Positions 1 to 9,424 of a stretch of DNA of 64,000 nt are shown here, one piece after another (the stretch's first letter is position 1; the number at the start of each line of letters is the position of its first letter). A program made the position numbers and the translations under genes. The stretch is from contig NZ_MUIO01000002.1 of NCBI RefSeq assembly GCF_002087235.1, forward strand, positions 62,001 through 126,000, read 5' to 3'. The notes beneath the pieces are model-generated. The model had not been told where the DNA came from. It worked only from the letters and a program-made list of their open reading frames with translations, and did no database searches. This DNA comes from Pseudomonas floridensis. GTDB lineage: Bacteria; Pseudomonadota; Gammaproteobacteria; Pseudomonadales; Pseudomonadaceae.

Positions 1-1651
1 GCGTAAGCAAATAGCTCAACTGGCCTATCGGCGGGAAGGCGCTGCCACCCAGCATCTCAACCGGCACGGTGCCGGCATACGCCGACAGTTCGAGCTCGGC
101 GGCCTGGGCAGCGCTGGAAACGTTGGCCACACACAGCACTATTTCGCTGTGACCATCAGGTCCGGTGTACTCACGGATGTAGGCCAGAATGCGGCGATTG
201 GACGGCGACAGCATCTTCAACGTACCGCGCCCGAACGCCTTCTGTTGCTTGCGCACCGCCAACATGCGGCGGTTCCAGTTCAGCAGCGAATGCGGATCGC
301 GCTCCTGGCTTTCGACGTTGACCGATTGAAAACCGTACATTGGGTCCATGATCGGCGGCAACACCAGGCTGGCCGGATCGGCGCGCGAGAATCCGCCGTT
401 GCGGTCAATGGACCATTGCATCGGCGTGCGCACGCCGTCGCGGTCACCCAAGTAGATGTTGTCGCCCATGCCGATTTCGTCGCCGTAATACAGCGTCGGC
501 GTGCCCGGCATCGACAGCAGCATGCTGTTGAGCAGCTCTACGCGGCGGCGATCGCGCTCCACCAGCGGTGCCAGACGACGACGAATGCCAAGGTTGATCC
601 GCGCACGACGGTCGGCTGCGTAATAGTTCCACAGGTAATCGCGTTCACGATCGGTGACCATTTCCAGGGTCAGCTCATCGTGATTGCGCAGAAAAATGGC
701 CCACTGGCAGTTAGCCGGAATCTCCGGGGTCTGACGCAGGATATCGGTGATCGGAAAGCGGTCTTCCTGTGCCAGCGCCATGTACATGCGTGGCATCAGC
801 GGAAAGTGAAACGCCATGTGGCACTCATCACCGTCCGGGCCGTGGCTGTCGCCAAAGTACAGCTGAGTGTCTTCCGGCCACTGGTTAGCCTCGGCCAATA
901 ACATGCGGTCCGGGTAGTTGGCATCAATCTCCGCCCGGATACGCTTGAGCACCTGATGGGTTTCCGGCAGGTTCTCGTTGTTGGTGCCATCACGCTCGAT
1001 CAGGTATGGAATCGCGTCCAGACGCAGCCCATCGATACCCATGTCCAGCCAGAAGCGCATGACTTCCAGCACCGCATTCATCACCGCCGGGTTATCGAAG
1101 TTCAAATCTGGCTGGTGCGAGTAGAAGCGGTGCCAGAAATACTGGCCCGCGACCGGATCCCAGGTCCAGTTGGACTTCTCGGTGTCGAGAAAAATGATCC
1201 GTGTGCCGTCATATTTCTGATCGGTGTCCGACCACACATAGAAGTCTCGCGCCTTGGAGCCGCGCTTGGCGTGCCGGGCCTTCTGGAACCAGGGGTGCTG
1301 ATCCGAGGTATGGTTAATGACCAGCTCGGTGATGACCCGCAAGCCACGCTTGTGGGCCTGAGCGATAAAGCGCCTGGCGTCTGCCATCGTGCCGTAATCG
1401 CTATGTACGTCGCGGTATTCGGAAATGTCGTAACCGTCATCCCGGCGAGGCGATGGGTAGAACGGCAGCAGCCAGATCGTGTTGACGCCAAGGTCGGCGA
1501 TGTAGTCGAGCTTGTCGATCAGGCCCGCAAAATCGCCGATGCCATCATTGTTTGCGTCATAGAACGACTTCACATGAACCTGATAAATCACCGCATCCTT
1601 GTACCAGAGCGGATCCTTGATGAATGCCGCGTCATCGGGCTTTTTTGCCAT
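1..1651 (-). CDS. treS: Trehalose synthase (maltose glucosylmutase), 3' end cut by window edge
   Basis: Read from the minus strand from ATG at 1651; 550 codons are visible and the frame is still open at base 1. It is a GH13 enzyme that interconverts maltose and trehalose in the cytoplasm and feeds maltose to the GlgE pathway. GH13 motifs are visible: the INHTSDQHPWF region near residue 115, the nucleophile Asp212 in DGLRLDAIP, the acid/base Glu254 in LLAEANQW, and the later NHDE motif. It lies 18 bases downstream of glgE on the same strand, so the two are probably co-transcribed. In many pseudomonads TreS carries a C-terminal maltokinase domain and glgB follows; both would lie outside this window. 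Confidence 0.93.
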   Translation of the reverse strand, partial: MAKKPDDAAFIKDPLWYKDAVIYQVHVKSFYDANNDGIGDFAGLIDKLDYIADLGVNTIWLLPFYPSPRRDDGYDISEYRDVHSDYGTMADARRFIAQAHKRGLRVITELVINHTSDQHPWFQKARHAKRGSKARDFYVWSDTDQKYDGTRIIFLDTEKSNWTWDPVAGQYFWHRFYSHQPDLNFDNPAVMNAVLEVMRFWLDMGIDGLRLDAIPYLIERDGTNNENLPETHQVLKRIRAEIDANYPDRMLLAEANQWPEDTQLYFGDSHGPDGDECHMAFHFPLMPRMYMALAQEDRFPITDILRQTPEIPANCQWAIFLRNHDELTLEMVTDRERDYLWNYYAADRRARINLGIRRRLAPLVERDRRRVELLNSMLLSMPGTPTLYYGDEIGMGDNIYLGDRDGVRTPMQWSIDRNGGFSRADPASLVLPPIMDPMYGFQSVNVESQERDPHSLLNWNRRMLAVRKQQKAFGRGTLKMLSPSNRRILAYIREYTGPDGHSEIVLCVANVSSAAQAAELELSAYAGTVPVEMLGGSAFPPIGQLSYLLT

Positions 1652-1669
1652 AGCTGACTCCTTGCAGTT

Positions 1670-3691
1670 TTACTGCGCGACCTGGATACGCCAGATTCCG
1701 AACGGTTGATACGACGGGTCGATACGCATCCACTGCACCTTGCCGTACCAGTTCCAGCGATGGCCCGTCATCAAGTCTTCGCCCGAGGTGACCGCATCAT
1801 CCGGCAGCCCCATGTCCCAGAGAGGCAGCTCGAAATGCGCTTCCTGAACGTTATGCGGGTCCAGGTTGACGGCGATCAACACATAATTGCTGCCATCGGC
1901 CGAACGCTTGCCGAAGTACAGAATGTTGTCGTTCCAGGCATTGAGCAGCTTGAGACCGAGATGTGTCTGCAACGCCGGGTTTTGCCGACGGATACGGTTG
2001 AGTTGGGCGATCTCGGCAATGATATTGCCCGGGGCCGTGTAATCCCGGACCCGAATCTCGTACTTCTCGGAATCCAGATACTCCTCCTTACCCGGAATCG
2101 GTGCCGATTCGCACAGCTCGAAACCGGAGTACATACCCCACAGCCCGGAGCCCATGGTCGCCAGCGCCGCGCGGATCAGGAAGCCAGGGCGGCCCGACTC
2201 GTGCAGGAAACGCGGGTTGATGTCCGGCGTATTGACGAAGAAGTTCGGTCGGTAGCAATCGCGCCACGGCACTTCATTCAACTGGGTGAAGTACTCGGAC
2301 AGCTCGGCCTTGTTATTGCGCCAGGTGAAGTAGGTGTAACTCTGGGTGTACCCCACTTTGCCCAGACGCGCCATCATCGCCGGCTTGGTAAACGCCTCTG
2401 CGAGGAACATCACGTCCGGATGCTGATTACGGACTTCACCGATCATCCACTGCCAGAACGGCAGCGGCTTGGTGTGCGGGTTGTCGACACGAAAGATTTT
2501 CACGCCCTCTTCGACCCATCCCAGCACGATGTCCCGCAGCTCGATCCACAGGCTGGGGATCGCATCCGGTGCGTAGAAATCGACGTTGACGATGTCCTGA
2601 TACTTCTTCGGCGGGTTTTCCGCATAGCGAATCGTGCCGTCCGGACGCCATGAGAACCAGCCCGGATGCTGCTTGAGCCAAGGGTGATCCTGAGAGCACT
2701 GAATGGCGAAATCCAGCGCGATCTCCAGACCGTGATCGGCGGCTGCCGACACCAGACGACGAAAATCCTCGCGGCTACCCAACTGCGGGTGAATGGCTTC
2801 GTGCCCGCCGTCTTCGCTGCCGATGGCATACGGGCTGCCTGGATCGTCGGGGCCTGCCGTCAGCGAGTTGTTCGGACCTTTGCGGTGCGCCCGGCCAATC
2901 GGATGAATAGGCGGGAAATACAGAACGTCGAAACCCATGTCCCGGATCATCGGCAGGCGCGAATGCACGTCATTGAAGGTGCCATGGCGCGCCGGATCGT
3001 CGGTGATGGAGCGCGGGAACAATTCGTACCAACTGGCGAACTGAGCCAGTTCACGTTCGATGTCCAGCGCAAACTCGGTGCTGCGACTGAGAAAGGCGTG
3101 GTTGTCCGCCTGTTTCATCAGACCTGCCGTTTCGCTGTGCAACAACAAAGCGACTTTCTCGTCATTGTCCGACTGACCCAGACGCTGCAGGACGCTCTCG
3201 ATAGCCTGACGCTGCTCGCCCTGGCTGCGCTCTGCCGCATGCGTCAGGTGGATACGGCCTTCTTCAAGTTCCAGTTCGATCGGTACGCCCGCTGCAAACT
3301 TCTTCTCCAGCTCGTAGCGGTAGCTGCCAAACTGATCGATCCAGGCTTCAAGGCGGAAAACATAGCGAGCCACCGACGTTGGCGTGAACTCCCCTACCCA
3401 ACTGTCGTTGCCCAGCTCACGCATCGACGCTGTATGCCAGTGCTCTTCATCGGCAGCGCGCCAGCGAATGTTGACGGCCATCTTGTCGTGGCCGTCTGCG
3501 TAAACCTTGCTGGTCACCGTAACCGGCTGACCAATGATGCCCTTAGCCGCAAATTGCCCGCCATCGATCACTGGCAACGTATCTTCGATCACGATGCGGG
3601 GTAACTGCAGGGCTTGGGTCAATGACAGTGGACGACTTGGGTGCGGAACTTCGGAGGCCAGGGAATCCGGGCCGTATGGCTGTTCATTCAT
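1670..3691 (-). CDS. glgE: Alpha-1,4-glucan:maltose-1-phosphate maltosyltransferase
   Basis: The 673-residue protein is the usual GlgE length. GlgE transfers maltosyl units from maltose-1-phosphate to growing alpha-glucan, linking trehalose (through TreS) to glucan synthesis in the cytoplasm. An N-terminal beta-sandwich region (about 30-140) and helical insert precede the GH13 barrel. The catalytic Asp403 lies in FRVDNPHTKP and the acid Glu432 in FLAEAFTKP; NTPDINPRF follows as the third conserved segment. The ATG at 3691 has an AAGGAG ribosome site nine bases upstream, which fixes the start. It is the first gene of the minus-strand run into treS. Family assignment is clear; regulation is not visible. 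Confidence 0.96.
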   Translation of the reverse strand: MNEQPYGPDSLASEVPHPSRPLSLTQALQLPRIVIEDTLPVIDGGQFAAKGIIGQPVTVTSKVYADGHDKMAVNIRWRAADEEHWHTASMRELGNDSWVGEFTPTSVARYVFRLEAWIDQFGSYRYELEKKFAAGVPIELELEEGRIHLTHAAERSQGEQRQAIESVLQRLGQSDNDEKVALLLHSETAGLMKQADNHAFLSRSTEFALDIERELAQFASWYELFPRSITDDPARHGTFNDVHSRLPMIRDMGFDVLYFPPIHPIGRAHRKGPNNSLTAGPDDPGSPYAIGSEDGGHEAIHPQLGSREDFRRLVSAAADHGLEIALDFAIQCSQDHPWLKQHPGWFSWRPDGTIRYAENPPKKYQDIVNVDFYAPDAIPSLWIELRDIVLGWVEEGVKIFRVDNPHTKPLPFWQWMIGEVRNQHPDVMFLAEAFTKPAMMARLGKVGYTQSYTYFTWRNNKAELSEYFTQLNEVPWRDCYRPNFFVNTPDINPRFLHESGRPGFLIRAALATMGSGLWGMYSGFELCESAPIPGKEEYLDSEKYEIRVRDYTAPGNIIAEIAQLNRIRRQNPALQTHLGLKLLNAWNDNILYFGKRSADGSNYVLIAVNLDPHNVQEAHFELPLWDMGLPDDAVTSGEDLMTGHRWNWYGKVQWMRIDPSYQPFGIWRIQVAQ

Positions 3692-4012
3692 CGAGCATCA
3701 CTCCTTCACGCCCCAGGGACGCTCCTGTGCAATCCATGCAATTGAAAAAATTAACGATACGGCAGCACAAATCCCCCACGCGCTGAAAACTCGCCTGATT
3801 CGGCTGCTTAGGTTCCGAGCGGTCAGCGTTGCGAAAGTTCAAAGGTTTTGAGCAGTGGGAAATGCCGCTTCACAGCATAGCGTAGCTACGGTCAGGCGAG
3901 GGTCACCGAGCGATTGACCCACAGGCCACGGCCGGGTGGCGATTGGATTGAATCATCGGCGAAGCGTGTCAGTCGAAGCCAAGTCAACAGACCTAAAAAG
4001 GAAGCCAGGACT
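3692..4012. other. 321-base spacer between glgE and the proline-rich ORF
   Basis: This divergent spacer must hold the promoters for glgE (minus) and the small plus-strand ORF. I could not pick out a convincing -35/-10 pair or a stable terminator. ORFs that cross it are short and lack recognisable protein features. Confidence 0.4.
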
Positions 4013-4171
4013 ATGTCTCTCCCCACTCCGCCAGAACCGGTAGATCCTAATATCGACGACCCTGTTCTCCCAGAACCGCTGCCCGAGGAGGATCCACCGC
4101 CAACCATGCCGCCGATCATCGATCCGCCGGCAGGTGATCCTCCGATCAAGGAGCCTCCGGTCATTGTCTGA
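4013..4171 (+). CDS. Small proline-rich acidic protein (52 aa), hypothetical
   Basis: The 52-residue product is about 40 percent proline and rich in Asp/Glu, with PP-containing repeats such as PPEPVDP, LPEPLPEEDPPP and IKEPPVIV. It has no signal peptide or membrane segment, so it is probably disordered. The ATG at 4013 has an AGGA seven bases upstream, and AAGGAAG lies a little further up, which favours this start over upstream codons in the same frame (from 3914). Similar short proline-rich ORFs are often annotated in Pseudomonas, from memory; no function is known. It converges on the MgtC-like gene 18 bases further on. The opposite strand carries a Gly-rich ORF that looks like its shadow. 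Confidence 0.6.
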   Translation: MSLPTPPEPVDPNIDDPVLPEPLPEEDPPPTMPPIIDPPAGDPPIKEPPVIV

Positions 4172-4189
4172 CCTGCGGCGACCGTCACA

Positions 4190-4720
4190 TTAAGGATCTT
4201 GCGACCCGTTCCTTTTGGCAGGGTTGTCTCCGGACGGGTCGGCCCGCTCAACAATATGTGGCACAAGACGAAGGATGCCCAGCGCCAGGAAGGTGCTGAG
4301 TATCGCCATCATTTCACGGCCCATGCCTGCCGCCACGCCAATGGCGGCGGTCATCCACAGGCCGGCTGCGGTGGTCAGGCCTTTGACTTGCGCAGCGTTT
4401 CTCGCATTGTCCTTGAGGATAGTGCCCGCCCCCAGAAAACCGATGCCTGCCACAAGCCCCTGAATCACCCGACTGATTGCAGCATCGTCAGCCCCGGTCA
4501 GGCGTGGTGCCAGGACGAACAGCGCGGCTCCCATAGCGACCAGCATATGAGTGCGAACCCCCGCCGCCTTGCCTCGGTTCTCTCGTTCGAAACCGAGTAT
4601 GCCGCCCAACAGCGCAGCCACGACCAGTCGAACAGTTACTCGTGTCATTTGCGACGCGTCGGCAACGTCCGAAAACTCGGACTGCAACGTTGTCACTACT
4701 TCCTGCCACCATGCGTTCAT
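4190..4720 (-). CDS. MgtC/SapB family inner-membrane protein
   Basis: The 176-residue protein has the MgtC/SapB N-terminal membrane domain: hydrophobic segments near residues 28-45, 60-72, 85-103, 115-132 and 138-155, with the family signatures LLGGILGFERE, GFLGAGTILKD and VKGLTTAAGLWMTAAIG. MgtC proteins act in the inner membrane in low-magnesium adaptation and, in some pathogens, in modulating ATP synthase or virulence. This version lacks the long C-terminal soluble domain of Salmonella MgtC, so it is closer to the short SapB/YhiD type. No Mg-responsive leader was recognised upstream. The family call is firm; the physiological role is inference. Confidence 0.87.
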   Translation of the reverse strand: MNAWWQEVVTTLQSEFSDVADASQMTRVTVRLVVAALLGGILGFERENRGKAAGVRTHMLVAMGAALFVLAPRLTGADDAAISRVIQGLVAGIGFLGAGTILKDNARNAAQVKGLTTAAGLWMTAAIGVAAGMGREMMAILSTFLALGILRLVPHIVERADPSGDNPAKRNGSQDP

Positions 4721-4779
4721 TGCCGCTCCTTGAAAGTCGGATCGACACTATCGACCATCGGCGAGTGGCAGAGTGCCGA

Positions 4780-5526
4780 TCAGCGGCCTCCGGCCAATTC
4801 GATGAATGTGCCAGTCGCATAGGATGCTTTGTCCGACAGCAGCCAGAGAATGGCTTCGGCCACTTCTTCGGCCGTACCCCCGCGCCCCATCGGCAAGGCC
4901 CCTTCAAGTTTGCTGACGCGAAACGGATCGCCGCTCAGAGCATGGAAGTCGGTAAAAATGAAACCCGGTCTCACGGCGTTGACCCGGATGCCCTCTGGCG
5001 CGACTTCTTTGGAGAGCCCGACGGTGAAGGTGTCCAACGCGCCTTTGGACGCCGCGTAATCGACGTACTCACCTGCAGAGCCGAGTCTGGCGGCAGCGGA
5101 CGAGACATTGACGATACTCCCGCCATGACCACCATGAGCGGGCGACATGCGCAGCAACGCGTGTTTGCTGCACAGCATTGGGCCGACCACATTGCTCATC
5201 ATCATTTTCAGCATGCGGAACTCGGACATCTCTTCCACACGGCAGGCCTGAGCCAGCGTTCCCGCGTTATTGACCAGGTGCGTGACGCGACCCAGTTCGC
5301 AATCGACACGGGCAAAGAGCCGGATGATCTCATCCTCGTTGCTGACATCGGCCTGCACGGTAATCGCCAGGGCACCCAAGGCCCTGACCTGGGCACAGGT
5401 CTTTTCGGCGGCGGCGTGATCGGACAGGTAGTTGATGCAAATGCGGTAGCCTTCGGATGCCGCGAGAATGGCCGTTGCGGCACCGATTCCTCGCGAACCG
5501 CCGGTGATGACGAGAACTTTTTCCAT
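4780..5526 (-). CDS. SDR-family NAD(P)-dependent oxidoreductase
   Basis: A 248-residue classical short-chain dehydrogenase starting at ATG 5526. The longer reading to 5577 adds residues before the first Rossmann strand, which is unusual for this family, so the shorter start is preferred. The cofactor motif TGGSRGIG is at residues 8-15, NNAG follows in mid-protein, then NVSSAAARLG and the catalytic YVDYAASKGA with Tyr-x3-Lys. The C-terminal end YATGTFIELAGGR is typical of glucose-dehydrogenase/FabG-like members. The substrate cannot be read from the sequence. It stands alone, downstream of the cyclic-di-GMP gene in the same direction with a gap of about 115 bases. Confidence 0.88.
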   Translation of the reverse strand: MEKVLVITGGSRGIGAATAILAASEGYRICINYLSDHAAAEKTCAQVRALGALAITVQADVSNEDEIIRLFARVDCELGRVTHLVNNAGTLAQACRVEEMSEFRMLKMMMSNVVGPMLCSKHALLRMSPAHGGHGGSIVNVSSAAARLGSAGEYVDYAASKGALDTFTVGLSKEVAPEGIRVNAVRPGFIFTDFHALSGDPFRVSKLEGALPMGRGGTAEEVAEAILWLLSDKASYATGTFIELAGGR

Positions 5527-5642
5527 GAATGTGTCTCTTGCGCTGCTCAAAACTGGCCGTGAATACCGGCCAGGCACTGAAGCCGCGCTGGCGGTGAGCG
5601 ATGATCCTGCCAGTGTTTGGAATCCGGCGCCATCACCGTGTT

Positions 5643-7754
5643 TCAGTTTACGCCTGACACGCTGTCGCGCGATTGCAGATTGAGCCGTGTCTCGACGGTA
5701 CGGATGTCTTCGATGAATCGCTGAGCCGGCAGCGGATGACCGAGCAAGAAGCCCTGAAGCGCATCACAGCCCAGGCTGGTGAGGAAGTTCTGCTGCACCG
5801 AGGTTTCCACGCCCTCGGCGACAATGCGCAGGTTCAGAGCCTGACCGACGGCGATGATTGCGGACACGATGGCCGCGTCGTCGCTGTCATGTTCCAGGTC
5901 GCGGACAAAGCCGCGATCAATCTTGATTTCATTGGCGGGCAAACGCTTGAGATACATCAGGCTCGAGTAACCGGTGCCGAAATCGTCGATGGACAGATCG
6001 ACGCCCATTTCCGACAACTGCTTGAGTACAGCCAGACTGGCGTCGGCATCGTTCATGGCGGTCGTTTCGGTGATCTCCAGGGTCAGGCAGTTGGCTGGCA
6101 GTTGATGGCGGGCCAGTGTGTCGGCCACGGTGGTCACCAGCTCCGCGTGGCAAAACTGCAGGGCCGACAGATTGACCGCGATCCGCCAGTGGGTATAGCC
6201 CTCGTTGAACCATTCACGCATCTGGCGGCAGGCCTCATCCAGCACCCATTCGCCGATCTGAATGATCAGCCCGGTCTTCTCGGCCAGCCCGATGAAGGTC
6301 GAAGGTCCAAGCAGGCCCTGTTCGGGATGGTTCCAGCGCAACAGGGCCTCGGCACCGGTCGGCATTCCGGTGAGCGCATCGAACTTGGGTTGGTAATACA
6401 GACAGAAATGACGGTGCCTGATGGCGGCGCGCAGATCCTGCGAGAGCTGCAACTGGTTGCGCGCGTTGCTGTTCATCGACGCGTCGAAAAAACTGTAACC
6501 ATTCTTGCCTGCAGCTTTGATGTGGTACATCGCGGCATCGGCGTTGACCAGCAGTTCGTGCTGGCTCTGGCCGTTACCGGGGTACATGCAGATACCGATG
6601 CTCAGCGAGATCTGCACCATGTGCTCACCGATATCGAACGGCTGAGAAATAAGGTTCACCTGGCGGCACGCAACACTCAAGGCATCCTGCGGCCCCTCAA
6701 GTTCTATCAGTAACACGAACTCATCGCCGCCAATTCTGGCGAGCGTGTCATGCCGATGCAGGTTTTCCCGCAGGCGCGCAGCGACTTCACGCAGCAGCAG
6801 GTCGCCAATGTGGTGGCCAAAGGCATCGTTGACCGGCTTGAAACCATCGAGGTCCATGAACATCAGCGCAAAACAGCCACCCTGCTCGTTGACCTTTTTC
6901 ATGGCCTGCTCGATACGGTCGGTGAGCAGCACGCGGTTCGGCAGGCCGGTGAGGTTGTCATGCAAGGCCAGATGGGTGAGTTCCAGATTGGCCTCGATCA
7001 AGGACTGGGCGAGCACCGTGGTACGGGCTTCCAGACGGGCATCGAGAATGGACACGGCCAGCGCGATGCTGAGAACCGCAAGGCTGGTGACCAGCACCAG
7101 CTTATCCAGCCCATCGGTACTCAGACCGTTGCCCCATGCCCCGCAAAAACTTCCAGTCGCGAAATTGGCCGCAGCCATGCCGGTGTAATGCATGCCGACG
7201 ATGGCAATGCCCATGATCACGGCAGCACCGGCACGCGCCAGGTGCACGCGAGGCGCGTTTTGCCGCAGCCGGAAAGCGATCCAGAGCGCTGCACCCGAGG
7301 CAATGACGGCAATCGCCAGCGACAGACTGAGCAAGCCCGGATCGTAGTCGATGCCCGGCTGCATGCGCATCGCCGCCATACCGGTGTAATGCATGGCGCT
7401 GATACCCAGCCCCATGAACAACGCCCCCAGCGCCAACTGCAGCAGCGGCATTCGGGGCTGATTGACCAGCCACAGTGCAAAACCCGACGAGAGCATGGCA
7501 ATGAGCAGCGAGCATATCGTCAGCGCAATGTCGTAGCCCAGGTTCAATGGCAGCACGAAAGCCAGCATGCCGATGAAGTGCATCGACCAGATGCCGATGC
7601 CCATGGCAAGGGCCCCGCCGATCATCCAGCAATACACCGCACGGCCTTTGGCCGACGCGATACGGCCAGCAAGGTCGAGGGCGGTATAGGACGAAAGCAC
7701 CGCCACCAGGACGGAGATCATGACGAGCGAGGGGATGTAACTGCCGACCAACAT
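5643..7754 (-). CDS. MHYT-GGDEF-EAL cyclic-di-GMP signalling protein
   Basis: About 703 residues from ATG 7754, which has an AGGTG ribosome site; an upstream in-frame start at 7826 would add 24 residues before the first membrane helix. The N-terminus holds seven or so hydrophobic segments with three MHYT repeats (WSMHFIGM, SAMHYTGM, VGMHYTGM), a proposed sensor for oxygen, CO or NO through copper. A GGDEF domain follows with intact RIGGDEF near residue 341, then an EAL domain with AEALLRW near 470 and DDFGTGYSS. Both domains keep their signature motifs, so dual diguanylate cyclase/phosphodiesterase activity is possible. The architecture matches MucR/NbdA/YkoW-type proteins. Which activity dominates cannot be told. 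Confidence 0.9.
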   Translation of the reverse strand: MLVGSYIPSLVMISVLVAVLSSYTALDLAGRIASAKGRAVYCWMIGGALAMGIGIWSMHFIGMLAFVLPLNLGYDIALTICSLLIAMLSSGFALWLVNQPRMPLLQLALGALFMGLGISAMHYTGMAAMRMQPGIDYDPGLLSLSLAIAVIASGAALWIAFRLRQNAPRVHLARAGAAVIMGIAIVGMHYTGMAAANFATGSFCGAWGNGLSTDGLDKLVLVTSLAVLSIALAVSILDARLEARTTVLAQSLIEANLELTHLALHDNLTGLPNRVLLTDRIEQAMKKVNEQGGCFALMFMDLDGFKPVNDAFGHHIGDLLLREVAARLRENLHRHDTLARIGGDEFVLLIELEGPQDALSVACRQVNLISQPFDIGEHMVQISLSIGICMYPGNGQSQHELLVNADAAMYHIKAAGKNGYSFFDASMNSNARNQLQLSQDLRAAIRHRHFCLYYQPKFDALTGMPTGAEALLRWNHPEQGLLGPSTFIGLAEKTGLIIQIGEWVLDEACRQMREWFNEGYTHWRIAVNLSALQFCHAELVTTVADTLARHQLPANCLTLEITETTAMNDADASLAVLKQLSEMGVDLSIDDFGTGYSSLMYLKRLPANEIKIDRGFVRDLEHDSDDAAIVSAIIAVGQALNLRIVAEGVETSVQQNFLTSLGCDALQGFLLGHPLPAQRFIEDIRTVETRLNLQSRDSVSGVN

Positions 7755-7874
7755 AGACGCACCTGCAAAACCCGAAGAACGCGTCCCTGCCGATCTGATG
7801 CTGGTGATTCTACGCAGTTGTTGCAAAATGTCGCGGTGACTGGTCGAAAATATGGCACCAAGCCATTATATTAT

Positions 7875-7886
7875 TCAATCGATTGA
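7875..7886. promoter_or_regulatory. Perfect 12-base palindrome upstream of the MHYT-GGDEF-EAL gene
   Basis: TCAATCGATTGA is a perfect palindrome in an AT-rich stretch between the 5' end of the cyclic-di-GMP gene and the 3' end of opmB. It lies about 120 bases upstream of the 7754 start and could be an operator for that gene. No known regulator site was matched. Confidence 0.3.
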
Positions 7887-7945
7887 TAGAAATATTTCAT
7901 TCAAACACTTGATTGACTCAGGCTGGCACCCTCATCCGCCCTCTC

Positions 7946-9424
7946 TCATGGCGCTTTGCGCTCCGCCAGACCGCGCTCCACGTCCCAGCCACCACCGAGC
8001 GCCGCGATCAACTGAACGCTGGCAATAAGCCGACTTTGCAGCACGTTGAGCACTGTCCGCTCGTTGCTCAATGCGGTGGCCTGCACATTGACCACGTCCA
8101 GATACCCGATGAGCCCGGCCTTGTACTGATTACTGGTCAGGCGCAGTGAATCGCGGGCCGACACCAGTGCCTCCTGACGCACCGCTGCTTCGTCCTCGTA
8201 GACCTTCAGCTGGATCAGGTAATTCTCGACCTCACGAAACCCGTCGAGCACAATCTGTCGATACTGCGCGACCGTCAGATCGTAGGCCGCTTCAGTGCGG
8301 TCCACCTCGGCCGACCGGCGGCCGCCGTCAAACAGGGTCAGAGCCAGTTGCGGGCCGACCGACCAGAAGCGGTTGGGCAGACTGATCCAGTTGGCGAACG
8401 TGCTGCTGCTGTAACCGCCGCTCATGCTCAGGGTGAAATCGGGGTAATAGGCGGCCTTGGCCACACCGATGTTCGCATTGGCGCCCATGACCGAGCGCTC
8501 GGCCGCCGCGATGTCCGGTCGACGTTCCAGCAGTTGCGACGGCAGACCGACCGGGATTTGCGGCAGCGCGGGGATCGAGGTCGTTGCCTGCAGATTGAAG
8601 TCGGCCGGCGCCATGCCCATCAGCACGGCGATGGCATTCTCGAACTGCGCACGCTGCCACGCCAGATCGATCAGATCGGCCTGGGTGCTTTTCAGCTGGG
8701 TCTGCGCCTGAGCAACCGCGTCGCGTCCTGAAATGCCCGCACGGTATTGATTCTGGGTCAGCGTCAGCGAACGTTGATAGGCGTCCACCGTGGCTTCCAG
8801 CAAACGCTTCTGCTCGTCTATCACCCGCAATTGCAGGTAGTTCTGCACCAGCTCCGATTGCAGGCTCAACCGCATGGCGGCCAGATCGGCGAGACTCGCC
8901 TGGGCATTGGCCTTGTCGGCTTCCAGGCCACGACGCAGCTTGCCCCAGACATCGGCTTCCCAACTGACGCCCAGTTGCGCGTTGTGGGTTTCGCGGATAC
9001 CCGAATTCAGGTTGGTGCTCCCCGACGTGCTGCTGCCTGTGCCCTGACTGGAACGCGTCTTGCCAACGGTCAGATCGAGAGTCGGAAAGAACGCCGCCCG
9101 CGAACTGCGCACCAGTGCCTGCGCCTGACGATACTGCGCCTCGTACTGCGCCACCGTCTGGTTGGACGTATTGAGTCGCTCCACCAGCGCATTGAGCACC
9201 GTGTCGCCATAGACCTCCCACCAGGCCCCTCTGGCCATGGCGTCGTCACGCGGCGTCGCCTGCTTCCAGCCCTCGGCAGCCTTGAACTGCGCGGGTGCCG
9301 CCAGTTCCGGTCGCTGATAATCCGGGCCGACCGCGCAGGCGCTCAACAGCAGAACACAGAGCCCAACGCCGAGCGGGCGAGCCAGCCATGAGTGATTGGG
9401 TTTGAAAGCCAGACGATCGGTCAT
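7946..9424 (-). CDS. opmB: Outer-membrane efflux lipoprotein of the RND system (OpmB/NodT type)
   Basis: A 492-residue TolC-family channel that forms the outer-membrane exit duct for the two RND pumps encoded upstream. ATG 9424 overlaps the stop of muxC as ATGA, so translation is coupled. The N-terminus is a lipoprotein signal with lipobox LLSAC and acylated Cys30, followed by AVGPDYQRP, the usual start of mature NodT/OprM proteins. Two outer-membrane efflux repeats of long helices follow. It is the last gene of the minus-strand operon. The symbol follows the P. aeruginosa muxABC-opmB operon by gene order and family; orthology was not tested by alignment. Confidence 0.9.
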   Translation of the reverse strand: MTDRLAFKPNHSWLARPLGVGLCVLLLSACAVGPDYQRPELAAPAQFKAAEGWKQATPRDDAMARGAWWEVYGDTVLNALVERLNTSNQTVAQYEAQYRQAQALVRSSRAAFFPTLDLTVGKTRSSQGTGSSTSGSTNLNSGIRETHNAQLGVSWEADVWGKLRRGLEADKANAQASLADLAAMRLSLQSELVQNYLQLRVIDEQKRLLEATVDAYQRSLTLTQNQYRAGISGRDAVAQAQTQLKSTQADLIDLAWQRAQFENAIAVLMGMAPADFNLQATTSIPALPQIPVGLPSQLLERRPDIAAAERSVMGANANIGVAKAAYYPDFTLSMSGGYSSSTFANWISLPNRFWSVGPQLALTLFDGGRRSAEVDRTEAAYDLTVAQYRQIVLDGFREVENYLIQLKVYEDEAAVRQEALVSARDSLRLTSNQYKAGLIGYLDVVNVQATALSNERTVLNVLQSRLIASVQLIAALGGGWDVERGLAERKAP

